This document shows positions 7,845 through 16,864 of a stretch of 33,823 nt of DNA, piece by piece; within the stretch, counting starts at the first letter, position 1, and each line of letters starts with the position of its first letter. The notes under the pieces were generated by a model. That model saw only the letters and a list, made by a program, of their open reading frames with translations, did not search any database and was not told the DNA's origin. The DNA is from Tidjanibacter sp. (GTDB taxonomy: Bacteria > Bacteroidota > Bacteroidia > Bacteroidales > Rikenellaceae): assembly GCA_017936005.1 (NCBI GenBank), contig JAGBGK010000072.1, positions 1 to 33,823 on the forward strand, read 5' to 3'. Both the position numbers and the translations under genes were made by a program.

Positions 7845-10034
7845 TTATTGTGCAATCTTCACGCAGCGAACTGCCAGGCCGTCAGCCCTAGGGTAATCAA
7901 TCATTGTTCGATAATCGGCTGCACGAATCTTCACAGCCCAAGTACGGAGCGCATCAGCGTGGCAATTAACAGACCAAACAACGGCCACATCGCCGCAGTT
8001 GCCCTGTACACCCTGACTTATGGCCTTACGATATCCCTGGAAGGGGAACCACACTGACTCTTTGTCTAACACATTAACAATCGAGCCATTAGCACCCTCG
8101 TCATAGGTGGAAGCACCTGTTGTGTATGTCAACGAGTTGTGTTTATCGGGGTCGTTGGTCCAGAAGTTGGTTGCTGACACCTGCCATCCTGCGGGGCAGG
8201 GGTCATAGACCGTCTTCTTCACACCACTCCACAAAGAAGCAGTAATAGCATCCGAATTGGCGTTGCTGGTAATCCAGTGTATGGGCTGTGCTGCCGTATT
8301 ACTTTTGTTAATGGTATTATAGATAAATGTGTAGGGATTGGCAATCGAAAAGGCTAAATTGGAATCAGCCATACCCACATCCGCCTTGGGAATCTGCGAG
8401 TCAAGTTCGCTATTGGTATCAACTGCGGGCAGCAGTGTACCATTGGCATCATAGAGTTGAATGGGAGCATTCTCGCCCTTGGTGCCCTCGGTAGCAGTTG
8501 GTGGGAATGGGTCTTTACGGCCCCACTGATAGAGCCAACCTGCTGTACGAGTGTCGCCCTTGCGATAGTTCAGAGCACCCAGCGAGCGATTCATAAAGGT
8601 TGTGTTGTTGTACACAAAGTTCTCCTCCTCGGGATTATAGGCCGTAACCCAAATGTGCCAGCTCCACAAAATCTCGCCTGCTGCATCCCTCACAGCCACC
8701 AAAGCGTTACCCTCGGCAGCAGCCTTAACGGTGATAATCTCGGCACCATTCTCGTCAACACTATACGCCACAGCATCGGCGCCACCGAGTGCCAACTCGT
8801 CGTTCTCTTTGGTCTGCCAAACGATTACTGCATCGACAAAGGTCTTACCCTCCAAGAGATCGTTATCCACATTGCCCACAACCTTACGGGCACCAATAAT
8901 AACCTCCTCACCAGGAGCGACCATATAGCAGTTAGCAGGCTCCACCCAGGGGTCAATGATAATCACAGGAGGAGTCTCCACCTCTATCCTGCGGTCAATC
9001 TCGGTACCCTTGTCATCAATATTAACGGTGATATTGTAGGTGTTGCCACGATAGACGTTAAAGTCGCCACAGTTGTCCTCGCCAACATAGAGCGAGTAGT
9101 GGTAAATCTTGGTGCTATTGTTCACATTAGCCGAGAATTTGATGTGTGTACTGTGTTCGGGGGCCGAAGCGGGGTTTTTGAGCGACTGCTCGGTAAACTC
9201 CTCAACAGCGCCACGAATGTTGTCGGACACATACCACGTGAGCGTACCAGAAGTAGTACCTGCGCCCTCCACAGCCACAACATTGTCGGTAAAGTTGGTA
9301 GCTACAGCGCCCTCGGGGAAGAAACTCAACACGCCGTCAACCGCCGGCTCAACAAAAGGAGCCGAGGTAGGAACATCGGCCAGCACCACTTGGCTCAGCA
9401 CAGCATCGGCAACGTCAAAGTTGTAGGTGAGTACCACCTTCGAGAGAATCTTCTTGATGGCAATCTCAAATGGTTGTCCGCCGACCGACACCTTTCCAAC
9501 GCCCTCGCCCAGAGGCTCAATATCAACGCCCTTCACACAGCCAACCAGTGGGATGTCGGCATCGGAAGCAATGTTATCCATAGGGAATGTTAGGCTCTCA
9601 AACGAGGTAAGGTCGGTAACCTTCGAGAAGTCATAGGCGCCTGCATTAGCCACGATGTAGATAATCTGGCCGAGGCCCGTAGTGAGCGTTGGTTCAACAC
9701 TTTGTCCACCTGCAACGTCAATCTTTTCCGATGTGAACATCAAACCCTGCGAGCTGAATTGGAAAACGTGAAGGGTGGTGATGGCAACACTCTCTCCAGC
9801 ACGACTCACTTCCGTTGAAGCCACTGCCTCTGGGTCCATAACCGAAGGTTTGGTGCCGATGGCAAAGTCGAGGCTCTTGGTGCCCATATTCTCATCCACC
9901 ATAAAGTCCAACGCAACCTTCACTTGGCTACGTATGGGGGTGTTTTGGATGATGAGGTAGCCATCGTCCTCAGGGTTACACGCCACTGCAAGTGTCGCAA
10001 GGACCACAATAAGTGCAAAATAAAATCTTTTCAT
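7845..10034 (-). CDS. Fimbrillin-like / DUF4906-type lipoprotein with FISUMP-like C-terminal domain
   Basis: A 729-residue envelope lipoprotein (LAVAC, Cys19). Residues 35-350 look like the fimbrillin-type beta-rich fold of Bacteroidetes, including IIYIVANAGAY near 124-134. A PANCYMVAPG segment (366-375) precedes a middle beta domain, and residues 470-729 resemble the FISUMP (Fibrobacter major paralogous) domain: NRSLGALNYRKGD, WLYQWGRKDPFP, YDPCPAGWQVS and a terminal AVRCVKIA. The pattern is typical of proteins annotated DUF4906. It starts 25 bases after the GH88 stop and is the last gene of the PUL operon. Position suggests a surface glycan-binding or adhesion role for the same polysaccharide; this is inference. 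Confidence 0.75.
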   Translation of the reverse strand: MKRFYFALIVVLATLAVACNPEDDGYLIIQNTPIRSQVKVALDFMVDENMGTKSLDFAIGTKPSVMDPEAVASTEVSRAGESVAITTLHVFQFSSQGLMFTSEKIDVAGGQSVEPTLTTGLGQIIYIVANAGAYDFSKVTDLTSFESLTFPMDNIASDADIPLVGCVKGVDIEPLGEGVGKVSVGGQPFEIAIKKILSKVVLTYNFDVADAVLSQVVLADVPTSAPFVEPAVDGVLSFFPEGAVATNFTDNVVAVEGAGTTSGTLTWYVSDNIRGAVEEFTEQSLKNPASAPEHSTHIKFSANVNNSTKIYHYSLYVGEDNCGDFNVYRGNTYNITVNIDDKGTEIDRRIEVETPPVIIIDPWVEPANCYMVAPGEEVIIGARKVVGNVDNDLLEGKTFVDAVIVWQTKENDELALGGADAVAYSVDENGAEIITVKAAAEGNALVAVRDAAGEILWSWHIWVTAYNPEEENFVYNNTTFMNRSLGALNYRKGDTRTAGWLYQWGRKDPFPPTATEGTKGENAPIQLYDANGTLLPAVDTNSELDSQIPKADVGMADSNLAFSIANPYTFIYNTINKSNTAAQPIHWITSNANSDAITASLWSGVKKTVYDPCPAGWQVSATNFWTNDPDKHNSLTYTTGASTYDEGANGSIVNVLDKESVWFPFQGYRKAISQGVQGNCGDVAVVWSVNCHADALRTWAVKIRAADYRTMIDYPRADGLAVRCVKIAQ

Positions 10035-10059
10035 ATTGTTCTATTTTTTTGTGTTTCAA

Positions 10060-11322
10060 CTATTTGGCACCAAAAATCTTATTCCACCTCAACAACGCTT
10101 CGAGATAGTAGTAGTCGGCATAACTCAATGGCACATCAATCTCACGTCCGATGGGAAAAGCCGTAACGGAGTGCATCAACAGCATACGCTTGTTTTCGCC
10201 CACCTTTGCGGTGTACTCTTTCGAGGCGAGCGAACGCAACATCTTCTCCGCCGTAGCCACAAGCCTTGCAGCCTGCTCTTCGTTGCTGTAGGTTGCCAAC
10301 TCCAGCATACCCGAAGCCATCACAGCCGCAGCCGAAGCATCCCTCGGCTTTTGGGCAATCTGTTCGGGGGTGTACTCCTTCACGGGCTCAAAGCCCTCCT
10401 CACCCACGTTGTAGTCCCACACGGGAATTGCATCCTCGGGCAGGCGGGGGTTGTCAATCACAAAGTCGGCCAACTTGTTGGCTATTTCGAGATAGGCCAC
10501 ATCGCCAGTATAGCGATAGCAGAGCGTGAAACCATAGATAGCCCACGCCTGACCACGCGACCAAGTGGAGTTGTCGGCAAAACCCTGCTGAGTACGCTGG
10601 TGCTCCACTGCACCCGTTTCGGGATTGTAGTTCACAACGTGGTAGGTCGAATAGTCCTCGTGGCGAATGTGGTTTTGCATCGTATTGTTGGCGTGGCTCA
10701 CAGCCATCTTATGGAAGGTGGAGTCGCCCGACAGACGAGTGGCCTCAAAGAGCAATTCGAGGTTCATCATATTGTCGATAATCACAGGGAAATCCCATTG
10801 GTCAACACCATTGCAACCCACACGAGGCTCCCACGATTTGATACAGCCAACCACGGGGCTAAAACGAGTCGAAAGACTCTTGGCCGAAGTTACGACCACA
10901 TCTTTGTACTCCTCCTTACCTGTCAGACGGTAGGCATTGCCATAGCTGCAATACATCATAAAACCGAGGTCGTGGGTTTTTGTCACATACTGAATCTTCT
11001 TCAAGTAGTGTGTGAAGTGCTCGGCATAGGCTTTGAAAGCCTCATTGCCGGTGTACTCATAGATATACCACAGCGAGCCGGGGAAGAAGCCACTAACCCA
11101 CGAAATTGGTGGGACATCCGCCAACGTACCATCGGGCTTAATGGAGTGTGGTAACCTACCGGGGCGGTTGGCTATCATACTATCTGCCAATGGGGCATAC
11201 TGCTCCACGGCATTCTCAAATGCCTTGTCTGACATCTTTGCGAACTTGGTGTGGGAATCGGCGCACGATACTGCCAAAGTCACCAGAGCCACTATCGCAC
11301 ACAAGGGGAAAGCTTTTTTCAT
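10060..11322 (-). CDS. GH88 unsaturated glucuronyl hydrolase, lipoprotein
   Basis: A 420-residue hydrolase that removes the 4,5-unsaturated uronic acid left at the non-reducing end after polysaccharide lyase action. The (alpha/alpha)6-barrel family GH88 is recognisable from WVSGFFPGSLW (75-85), THDLGFMMY with Asp118, and DFPVIIDNMMNLELL with Asp183. These two aspartates match in order and spacing the catalytic pair Asp88/Asp149 of Bacillus GL1 UGL. QQGFADNSTWSRGQAWAIYG follows. A signal with LAVSC (Cys20) suggests lipidation and an envelope location. It lies directly downstream of two lyase genes (25 bases), the expected partner enzymes. Which uronide it prefers cannot be read from sequence. 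Confidence 0.93.
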   Translation of the reverse strand: MKKAFPLCAIVALVTLAVSCADSHTKFAKMSDKAFENAVEQYAPLADSMIANRPGRLPHSIKPDGTLADVPPISWVSGFFPGSLWYIYEYTGNEAFKAYAEHFTHYLKKIQYVTKTHDLGFMMYCSYGNAYRLTGKEEYKDVVVTSAKSLSTRFSPVVGCIKSWEPRVGCNGVDQWDFPVIIDNMMNLELLFEATRLSGDSTFHKMAVSHANNTMQNHIRHEDYSTYHVVNYNPETGAVEHQRTQQGFADNSTWSRGQAWAIYGFTLCYRYTGDVAYLEIANKLADFVIDNPRLPEDAIPVWDYNVGEEGFEPVKEYTPEQIAQKPRDASAAAVMASGMLELATYSNEEQAARLVATAEKMLRSLASKEYTAKVGENKRMLLMHSVTAFPIGREIDVPLSYADYYYLEALLRWNKIFGAK

Positions 11323-11347
11323 ATCTATTGCTATTCTGATTTTGTGG

Positions 11348-13432
11348 TTATTTTACAAGGTTTGCAGTTGTTGTTGAAGTGCTTACGCCATCTGGCAGGA
11401 AATAGCACTTCATACGCTGTGAGGTGCCTTTGGGCACCTTATATTTGATTCGCAGGAAATAGTGGTTGGCTGCTGCTGTTTCGAAACTCTGCAAGTGGTC
11501 CGACACGGGCGTACACTCAACAGTAATAGCCGTGGGGGTATCCACAACGACTTTCAGTTTGATGGTGTAGGTTTTGCTCGCACTATTCTTACCCTTCAAA
11601 GTGATGATACCCGTGGAGGCATCATAGCCACCGAAAGTTGCCTTGGTAGTCATGTTCCACACCACATCCGCATCAACAGACGAAGTTGCCTCAATGTAGT
11701 CCTCAACGACAAGATACTTTTTCTCCATCAGTGCCACACCACGCTTAAAGGTTTTTACTTGGTCTTCATAGGACGGAGTGAGATTGGCAACAGCATACTG
11801 TTTTATCTCGTCAGAAGAGCTCTCTGTAAAGTCCGACTTGGTTTCAAGTTTCTGGAACTTATTATTGATAGTTAGGGTGTTATGACTCCTGTTGTTGTAG
11901 CGCAGAAGGCTGTGCCAACGAGCACTGTTTACGTCCATATCGAAGAGCGAGGTGCTGATGTGAGAGCTTACTTTGTTGTAGCTGTCGCTACCCAAGTCCA
12001 CAGCAAACCTTGCACCGCCATACTCAAACAAGAAACATCCGACATCCATATGGCCGTGAGGACAGCTGGGGTTACCGGCTTTGAATCCCACCCACCAATC
12101 GGTGGTCTCCCAACCGCTGCGCATAACACAAATGGGGTTTTTACCCTCGGCGATGTAGTAGAGCGACGAAGGCTGGGTGCCCAAATCCAAATTTGCCGTA
12201 ACGGTGCCACTCGTACCTGCACCCCACACCATCATCAGTGGCAAGTGGCGAGCATAGGAACCCGTAACGAGCTGCTTGGAATAGGGCTTGCCGTCGTTCT
12301 TATAGTCGGTGGTAGGGTCGGTAAACTTGTCCACCAACTTGGCCTGATAGTAGAGCAGAGTTGGGTCGGTGGTCTGTGCATAGAACCAGAAGATGCATTG
12401 CTCGGGCAGCAACAACGAGGTGCTATTGTCGGAAAAAGCAAAGGTGTTGAGCGTGTTGGTGATTAGTTGCGAGTAGTATTGGCCCGTCTGCATAAAGCCC
12501 TGTACGGCCCTAATTTCCGACATAGACGTCAGACCAAAGCAGTTCTCCATCACATTGATAAATATGGCATTGAGTGCCGTACCGTAGCCCCAATAGCCGA
12601 TACCCTCGGGATAGGCACCCATAGGAGGGTACTCGCCCTGCATAGGAATCATAATCTTCTCTTTGGAGCGTTTGATGATTCGCTCGGCGATTTCAGGCTC
12701 CGACTCGTAGATGGCGGCAGCACCAATGGCAAGGCTACCGTGGCACACCTGATTCCAGTTACTCTCCATATCCATCCAGCGGAGTTCGTAGTCCTTCTGC
12801 TCGGCACTTGCTCCGGGGGTACCCGTTTCCGAAATCAAGAGCGCTTTGTCCCTTATGCTGGTAATAATGGCTGCACGCTCATCGGTAGTGAGTGCATCGT
12901 AGAGCCAATCGTAGGCAAATGACATCGCAAAGGTCAGCTCGGCAATATCAAGGAAGTGGTTGGGGTTCCAGCTTGCAAGTCCGCAAACGTGTGCGATAAT
13001 CTCCTTACACTTGGTCAGATACTTCTGCTCGCCTGTGGTGCGATAGCAGTAGGCCAAAAAGAGAACTCTGCGCACCTCCTCGCAAGCCTTCGAGTGGAAT
13101 TCGCCACGGGCATTGGGAGTGAAATCCTGCATAGCCAACGTGAGTACATTCTCTGTTTCGCTCAGGATAGCCTCGTGCAGTCGTTTCCAACGCACATCAG
13201 AATTGATGTTGCGCATCAAGACCTTCTCCTCACCCTTGTTCCAAATCAGACGTGGGTGAGCCGTAGTCAGAAGGGCTCCATTGGGATTGTCGGGAGTGGG
13301 GCTCACAATGTCCTCGTCGTCAATACCGGGAAGCGGCCCAGGTGTTGGCTCGGGGGTGCAAGCGCAGAGCGATATGCAGAAAACCGCAAGGCCCACACAA
13401 AACACCTGTTTCAAAATCTTCTTCAATGTCAT
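11348..13432 (-). CDS. Heparinase II/III-family polysaccharide lyase, lipoprotein
   Basis: A 694-residue lyase predicted to cleave a uronic-acid-containing polysaccharide by beta-elimination. The start at 13432 gives a lipoprotein signal (SLCAC, Cys25); the longer frame to 13540 adds no recognisable sequence. A Pro/Thr-rich linker and an acidic patch (GIDDEDI) follow the cysteine, so it may reach the cell surface. The alpha-helical toroid is followed by a beta domain. Motifs match those around the heparinase II catalytic residues: NWNQVCHGSLAIGA, YPEGIGYWGYG (tyrosine) and PHGHMDVGCFLFE (histidine). It is a paralogue of the upstream gene, which stops 32 bases before it. Closest CAZy family is probably PL21 or a neighbouring heparinase II/III family; the substrate is not known to be heparin. 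Confidence 0.88.
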   Translation of the reverse strand: MTLKKILKQVFCVGLAVFCISLCACTPEPTPGPLPGIDDEDIVSPTPDNPNGALLTTAHPRLIWNKGEEKVLMRNINSDVRWKRLHEAILSETENVLTLAMQDFTPNARGEFHSKACEEVRRVLFLAYCYRTTGEQKYLTKCKEIIAHVCGLASWNPNHFLDIAELTFAMSFAYDWLYDALTTDERAAIITSIRDKALLISETGTPGASAEQKDYELRWMDMESNWNQVCHGSLAIGAAAIYESEPEIAERIIKRSKEKIMIPMQGEYPPMGAYPEGIGYWGYGTALNAIFINVMENCFGLTSMSEIRAVQGFMQTGQYYSQLITNTLNTFAFSDNSTSLLLPEQCIFWFYAQTTDPTLLYYQAKLVDKFTDPTTDYKNDGKPYSKQLVTGSYARHLPLMMVWGAGTSGTVTANLDLGTQPSSLYYIAEGKNPICVMRSGWETTDWWVGFKAGNPSCPHGHMDVGCFLFEYGGARFAVDLGSDSYNKVSSHISTSLFDMDVNSARWHSLLRYNNRSHNTLTINNKFQKLETKSDFTESSSDEIKQYAVANLTPSYEDQVKTFKRGVALMEKKYLVVEDYIEATSSVDADVVWNMTTKATFGGYDASTGIITLKGKNSASKTYTIKLKVVVDTPTAITVECTPVSDHLQSFETAAANHYFLRIKYKVPKGTSQRMKCYFLPDGVSTSTTTANLVK

Positions 13433-13464
13433 ATTTTTTACCGTTTTTGTATACTTATTCCACA

Positions 13465-15348
13465 CTATTTCTTGGGCCTTAGGGCCACCTTCAAGGACTG
13501 CTTCTCTTGTGGTGCGAGGGCATATTTGATACGCAACCACGAGGCACCCTTGTTGTCGTTCTCATAGTCGTTGCGATTGGTGGCAGGTGCAAACTCCACC
13601 TCATATTCGCACCTATTTTCAAACTGCACCTTCAATTCAAGAGTTCTCTTAATACCCAAAGTGTCAACGCCATAGAGAGTGATACGATTTCGACGATAGT
13701 TCACTTTGGCCTCGGTAGCCAACGTGGTCATATTCCACACCATACATTGCTCCTTGTCGCCATTTACGACCTTATCCTCCACGCTCACGCTCCTTCCACG
13801 CAGGCTTACCCTACGCACAAGCGAGTTCAAATGGCCCTCATATACGGGGGTAATATCCGTTTGTGCAAACATATCGCCCTGCTCGTCGGACCACTCCTCA
13901 AAGTAGCACTGACCGTCCACCTTCTGATAGACACCCTCAGGATAGGTTGTACTGTGGGCAAAGTTGTTGTACTTGGTCAACACGTTCCACCTTGGGCTAT
14001 CCTGCGTCATGTTAAACATACTCACCTTTGCCTTTGCGATGTCGCCATAGTGGTCGCTGCCGAGGTCGGTTGACCACCTTATGCCGTCGGCTTCGAGGTA
14101 GAAACTACCAATGTCCATATGACCGTGGAAATTGTCGGGCCTACCCGACTTCACGCCCAGATAGATATCCTCCTTGGTCCAACCCGTGCGCATCACACAC
14201 ACCGAATTTTCGCCCTTGCCGAGATAGAAGTTCTTTGTGGGCTTCTCGGCATTGGCAAGGTGCACTGTTGGGCCCTCGCCAAAACCTGCGCCCCACACCA
14301 GCATCAGGGGCATAAGGCGATTTTTTATAGTCTTAACATAGGATTTGGTCTTATTGAACTCCTCAAAAAGACGTGCCTGCATATAGTAGAGTTGTGCATC
14401 GGGCCTCACCGAGTTGAACCACATAGTTGCGGGTTCGAGGTAGATGCGGGTGCTGTTGTCCGAGTAGCCAAAAGTTTTCAGCATCGGGGTAATGAGCTGC
14501 TGCGAGAATGTTCCCGACTCCACAAATCCGGGCATAGCCTTGTAGCCCTCAACCCTCTCCGAGCCGAAATAACTCTCCATTGCGGCAATAAAGAGAATGT
14601 TGTATTGGGTACCAAAAGCCCAATAGCCAAATCCCTCGGGATAGCAACCTTCGGGCGGGTAGGCTTTACCCATCGGTAGTTTTATGTATTCCTCACTACG
14701 GGCAATGATGCGCTCTGCAATCTCTGGCCTCTCGGTGTGTACGGCAATTGCACCAATGGCAAGTCCACCGTGGCACACTTGTCCCCAATTGGAGTAACGA
14801 CTTTTCTTGTGGACAAATGCCTGATTGTATTTGTCGTTGAGCGAGGGCTCCAAACCTTTTGTAACAATGGCCTCCACAAGCTCGGCCTTGCTTCCTTCTG
14901 AGAGCCAATCGTAGAGCCAATCGTAGGCGATAGCCACCGCCACCGTCATCTCGGCCACGTCGAGGAAGTGTTTGGGATTCCAATCCACAAAGTTTCGGCA
15001 CACTTGCAGGGCCTCCTTCTCGGCCCTCTGAGCATACTTCTCCTCGCCCGTAGTGCGCCACCCATAACTCAAAAAGAGCACCCTGCGGAGCACCTCACAC
15101 GACACTCCGTGCAACCTCGGCCCCTCCAAGACACGCTCCATCGGAGCAACATTACACAGAAAATCGCACTCTTCAATGAAGGCTTCGTGCATCTGCGTCC
15201 AAGCAGCATCGGCAACAATGTTCTCCACCAAGGCCTTCTGTTCACCTTTGCGCATAAAGATACGCGGGTGTGTAGAGTCGGCAGGCTCCTGCGCCATACC
15301 ACTCCACACCCATATCATAAGAGCCGATATGAGAAACAATCGTTTCAT
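13465..15348 (-). CDS. Heparinase II/III-family polysaccharide lyase, periplasmic
   Basis: A 627-residue paralogue of the next gene, with the same order of motifs: a helical toroid with NWGQVCHGGLAIGA, YPEGFGYWAFG with the probable catalytic tyrosine, and FHGHMDIGSFYLEADG with the probable catalytic histidine, then a C-terminal beta domain. Its N-terminus is a Sec signal ending in GMAQEP, with no lipobox, so it should be soluble in the periplasm, unlike its lipoprotein partner. The two proteins share many identical short stretches (HPRIFM/HPRLIW, RRVLFL, EIAERII), which suggests an old tandem duplication. It would act on oligosaccharides imported through SusC/D and hand unsaturated products to the GH88 enzyme. 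Confidence 0.88.
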   Translation of the reverse strand: MKRLFLISALMIWVWSGMAQEPADSTHPRIFMRKGEQKALVENIVADAAWTQMHEAFIEECDFLCNVAPMERVLEGPRLHGVSCEVLRRVLFLSYGWRTTGEEKYAQRAEKEALQVCRNFVDWNPKHFLDVAEMTVAVAIAYDWLYDWLSEGSKAELVEAIVTKGLEPSLNDKYNQAFVHKKSRYSNWGQVCHGGLAIGAIAVHTERPEIAERIIARSEEYIKLPMGKAYPPEGCYPEGFGYWAFGTQYNILFIAAMESYFGSERVEGYKAMPGFVESGTFSQQLITPMLKTFGYSDNSTRIYLEPATMWFNSVRPDAQLYYMQARLFEEFNKTKSYVKTIKNRLMPLMLVWGAGFGEGPTVHLANAEKPTKNFYLGKGENSVCVMRTGWTKEDIYLGVKSGRPDNFHGHMDIGSFYLEADGIRWSTDLGSDHYGDIAKAKVSMFNMTQDSPRWNVLTKYNNFAHSTTYPEGVYQKVDGQCYFEEWSDEQGDMFAQTDITPVYEGHLNSLVRRVSLRGRSVSVEDKVVNGDKEQCMVWNMTTLATEAKVNYRRNRITLYGVDTLGIKRTLELKVQFENRCEYEVEFAPATNRNDYENDNKGASWLRIKYALAPQEKQSLKVALRPKK

Positions 15349-15384
15349 CCTACTTCGCTAATAAGTATTTCGTTACACTCTCCT

Positions 15385-16419
15385 CTACTTCACCTCATAG
15401 CGTTTCATACCAAAGGTAATCTGGTCTGTGAGGTCCGAGCTGGGAGTATTAACCCACATCCAAGCCCTATACCTACCATCTTCGCTCTCTATCCAAATAC
15501 AGTTGTACTCCGTAACAAAGTTGGTAACCAAGTTGGAATAGCCCATACCCACAGGACTTGGGCGGAAATCGAGTGCTGCAAAGTCCTCATCGGTGATGTA
15601 GAGGTGCCACTTGCTCTGCTCGATAACCTCATCCTTTGCGTGGGCCGACTCACGGAGTTTGGTGTTGCGCTCCACGGGAGGCAACTGAATAGTTTTGAGT
15701 TCTTCAATACGATTGATTGCCTCGGTGGTGGGTGCCATAAAGCACTTGTTCAGACCACCAATAGAACTGCTACCAGAAGGAGAGGTGGGGGTTTTTACGG
15801 TTTTGTAGGTGTAGATGATGTCCACACTCTTATTGCCAGCCACAACCTCGTCGTAGGTATAAACGGCCATATCCTCAATGGAGATGTAGCAACGCTCGTT
15901 GTTGGCCTCCAAGCCTGTTCTACAGTCCTGACGCGAGCAGTGGATGGGGCCCATTTCGTAGCTTACCACCTCACCATTGTCGGCCGAAGCATAGAATGTG
16001 AAGGTTACATCCTTATCACGAGCCTCTTCGGGAATCTCATAGTAGTAGCGCAGAGTAATTGCGCAGGTATCCACAATGAGGTCAACCTTGCTCGAACAAG
16101 GGTTTGTCTGCGGAATGTTGGTTGCCACGGTGGTGCCAACCTCCACACCTGCCTGAGAAGTCTTGTAGGCACGGGTGTCGAAGCGAGTAGAGGTGCCACC
16201 TGCGATAGAGGCCGTTACCTTCATCGACTCAATTTTGCCCGTACCATAGGGCATCGCTGCCGCATAGGCAAACACCAGCTCCTCGCCCACCATGTGGATA
16301 CCCCATGAGCGGTGCAAGCAGTCGTTTTTCAGCAGAGTCGTAGGACCCTCGGGCGAATTACAACCCAGCATCAGGCCCGCAAACAACGAACAAATCAACA
16401 AATAAATCGTCTTTTTCAT
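15385..16419 (-). CDS. PUL lipoprotein of unknown function (possible glycan-binding protein)
   Basis: A 344-residue lipoprotein (LMLGC, Cys20) that I do not recognise firmly. Its setting after SusD and before lyases is where surface glycan-binding proteins are usually coded, and its size and sequence recall DUF4466-type PUL proteins, though that is a weak memory-based call. The sequence is mixed, with beta-rich stretches, several cysteines (CSSKVDLIVDTCA, CSRQDCRTG) and a tryptophan/aromatic C-terminus (WMWVNTPSSDLTDQITFG) that could contact sugars. The gene starts 14 bases after the stop of the 136-residue lipoprotein and ends 36 bases before the first lyase. Confidence 0.7.
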   Translation of the reverse strand: MKKTIYLLICSLFAGLMLGCNSPEGPTTLLKNDCLHRSWGIHMVGEELVFAYAAAMPYGTGKIESMKVTASIAGGTSTRFDTRAYKTSQAGVEVGTTVATNIPQTNPCSSKVDLIVDTCAITLRYYYEIPEEARDKDVTFTFYASADNGEVVSYEMGPIHCSRQDCRTGLEANNERCYISIEDMAVYTYDEVVAGNKSVDIIYTYKTVKTPTSPSGSSSIGGLNKCFMAPTTEAINRIEELKTIQLPPVERNTKLRESAHAKDEVIEQSKWHLYITDEDFAALDFRPSPVGMGYSNLVTNFVTEYNCIWIESEDGRYRAWMWVNTPSSDLTDQITFGMKRYEVK

Positions 16420-16433
16420 AGTTCTCTTTGGTC

Positions 16434-16844
16434 TTATTTGATGTGTTCTTCTTCGTGGAAGTAAACGGTGTAAGTCTTCCTAACCTTGCGGTTGCCCGAA
16501 ATCACGTCCCACTGGCGGGGTTGCATGTCAGACAGGTCCATACGACCCGTAATCTTCGGTTCAAGTTTACAGTTCAGATACAGACTGAATCGTGGATAGA
16601 CATTGTCCAACACTGCACCATAGACAACATAGATGTCGATGGTACAGCTGGTGGTGTCAATCACGGGAGGATATACCGAAGACTTGACGGTCTTTTGGTC
16701 GGTATCAATCAAGTCAAAATTGAGCACATAGCAACCGCCGTCCTCGCTCACCAACAGACCATCCTCGTCAATGGCATAATCGAAGCAGCCCCACAGGAGC
16801 GAGCCAAAGAGCAGCGCAGTGAATATCATTAAAATCTTTTTCAT
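16434..16844 (-). CDS. Small PUL lipoprotein of unknown function
   Basis: A 136-residue lipoprotein (SLLWGC, Cys20), not recognised. After the signal the sequence is beta-rich with two cysteines (GGCYVLNF and TSCTIDIY) and ends in a charged tail. It follows SusD by 20 bases and precedes the 344-residue lipoprotein by 14 bases, so it belongs to the SusC/D operon. A small accessory lipoprotein at the SusD-side of the complex is a reasonable guess; there is no sequence proof. Confidence 0.7.
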   Translation of the reverse strand: MKKILMIFTALLFGSLLWGCFDYAIDEDGLLVSEDGGCYVLNFDLIDTDQKTVKSSVYPPVIDTTSCTIDIYVVYGAVLDNVYPRFSLYLNCKLEPKITGRMDLSDMQPRQWDVISGNRKVRKTYTVYFHEEEHIK

Positions 16845-16864
16845 ATTCTATTTCAACATTTTTG

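Noticed and set aside
11348-15348. Naming the lyases as heparin lyases and the PUL as a heparin/heparan sulfate locus
   Set aside because: Family membership does not fix substrate, and there is no sulfatase or other heparin-specific gene in the window.
14968-16308. A 446-codon open frame antisense to the periplasmic lyase and the 344-residue lipoprotein
   Set aside because: It crosses two real genes on the - strand and has no recognisable features.
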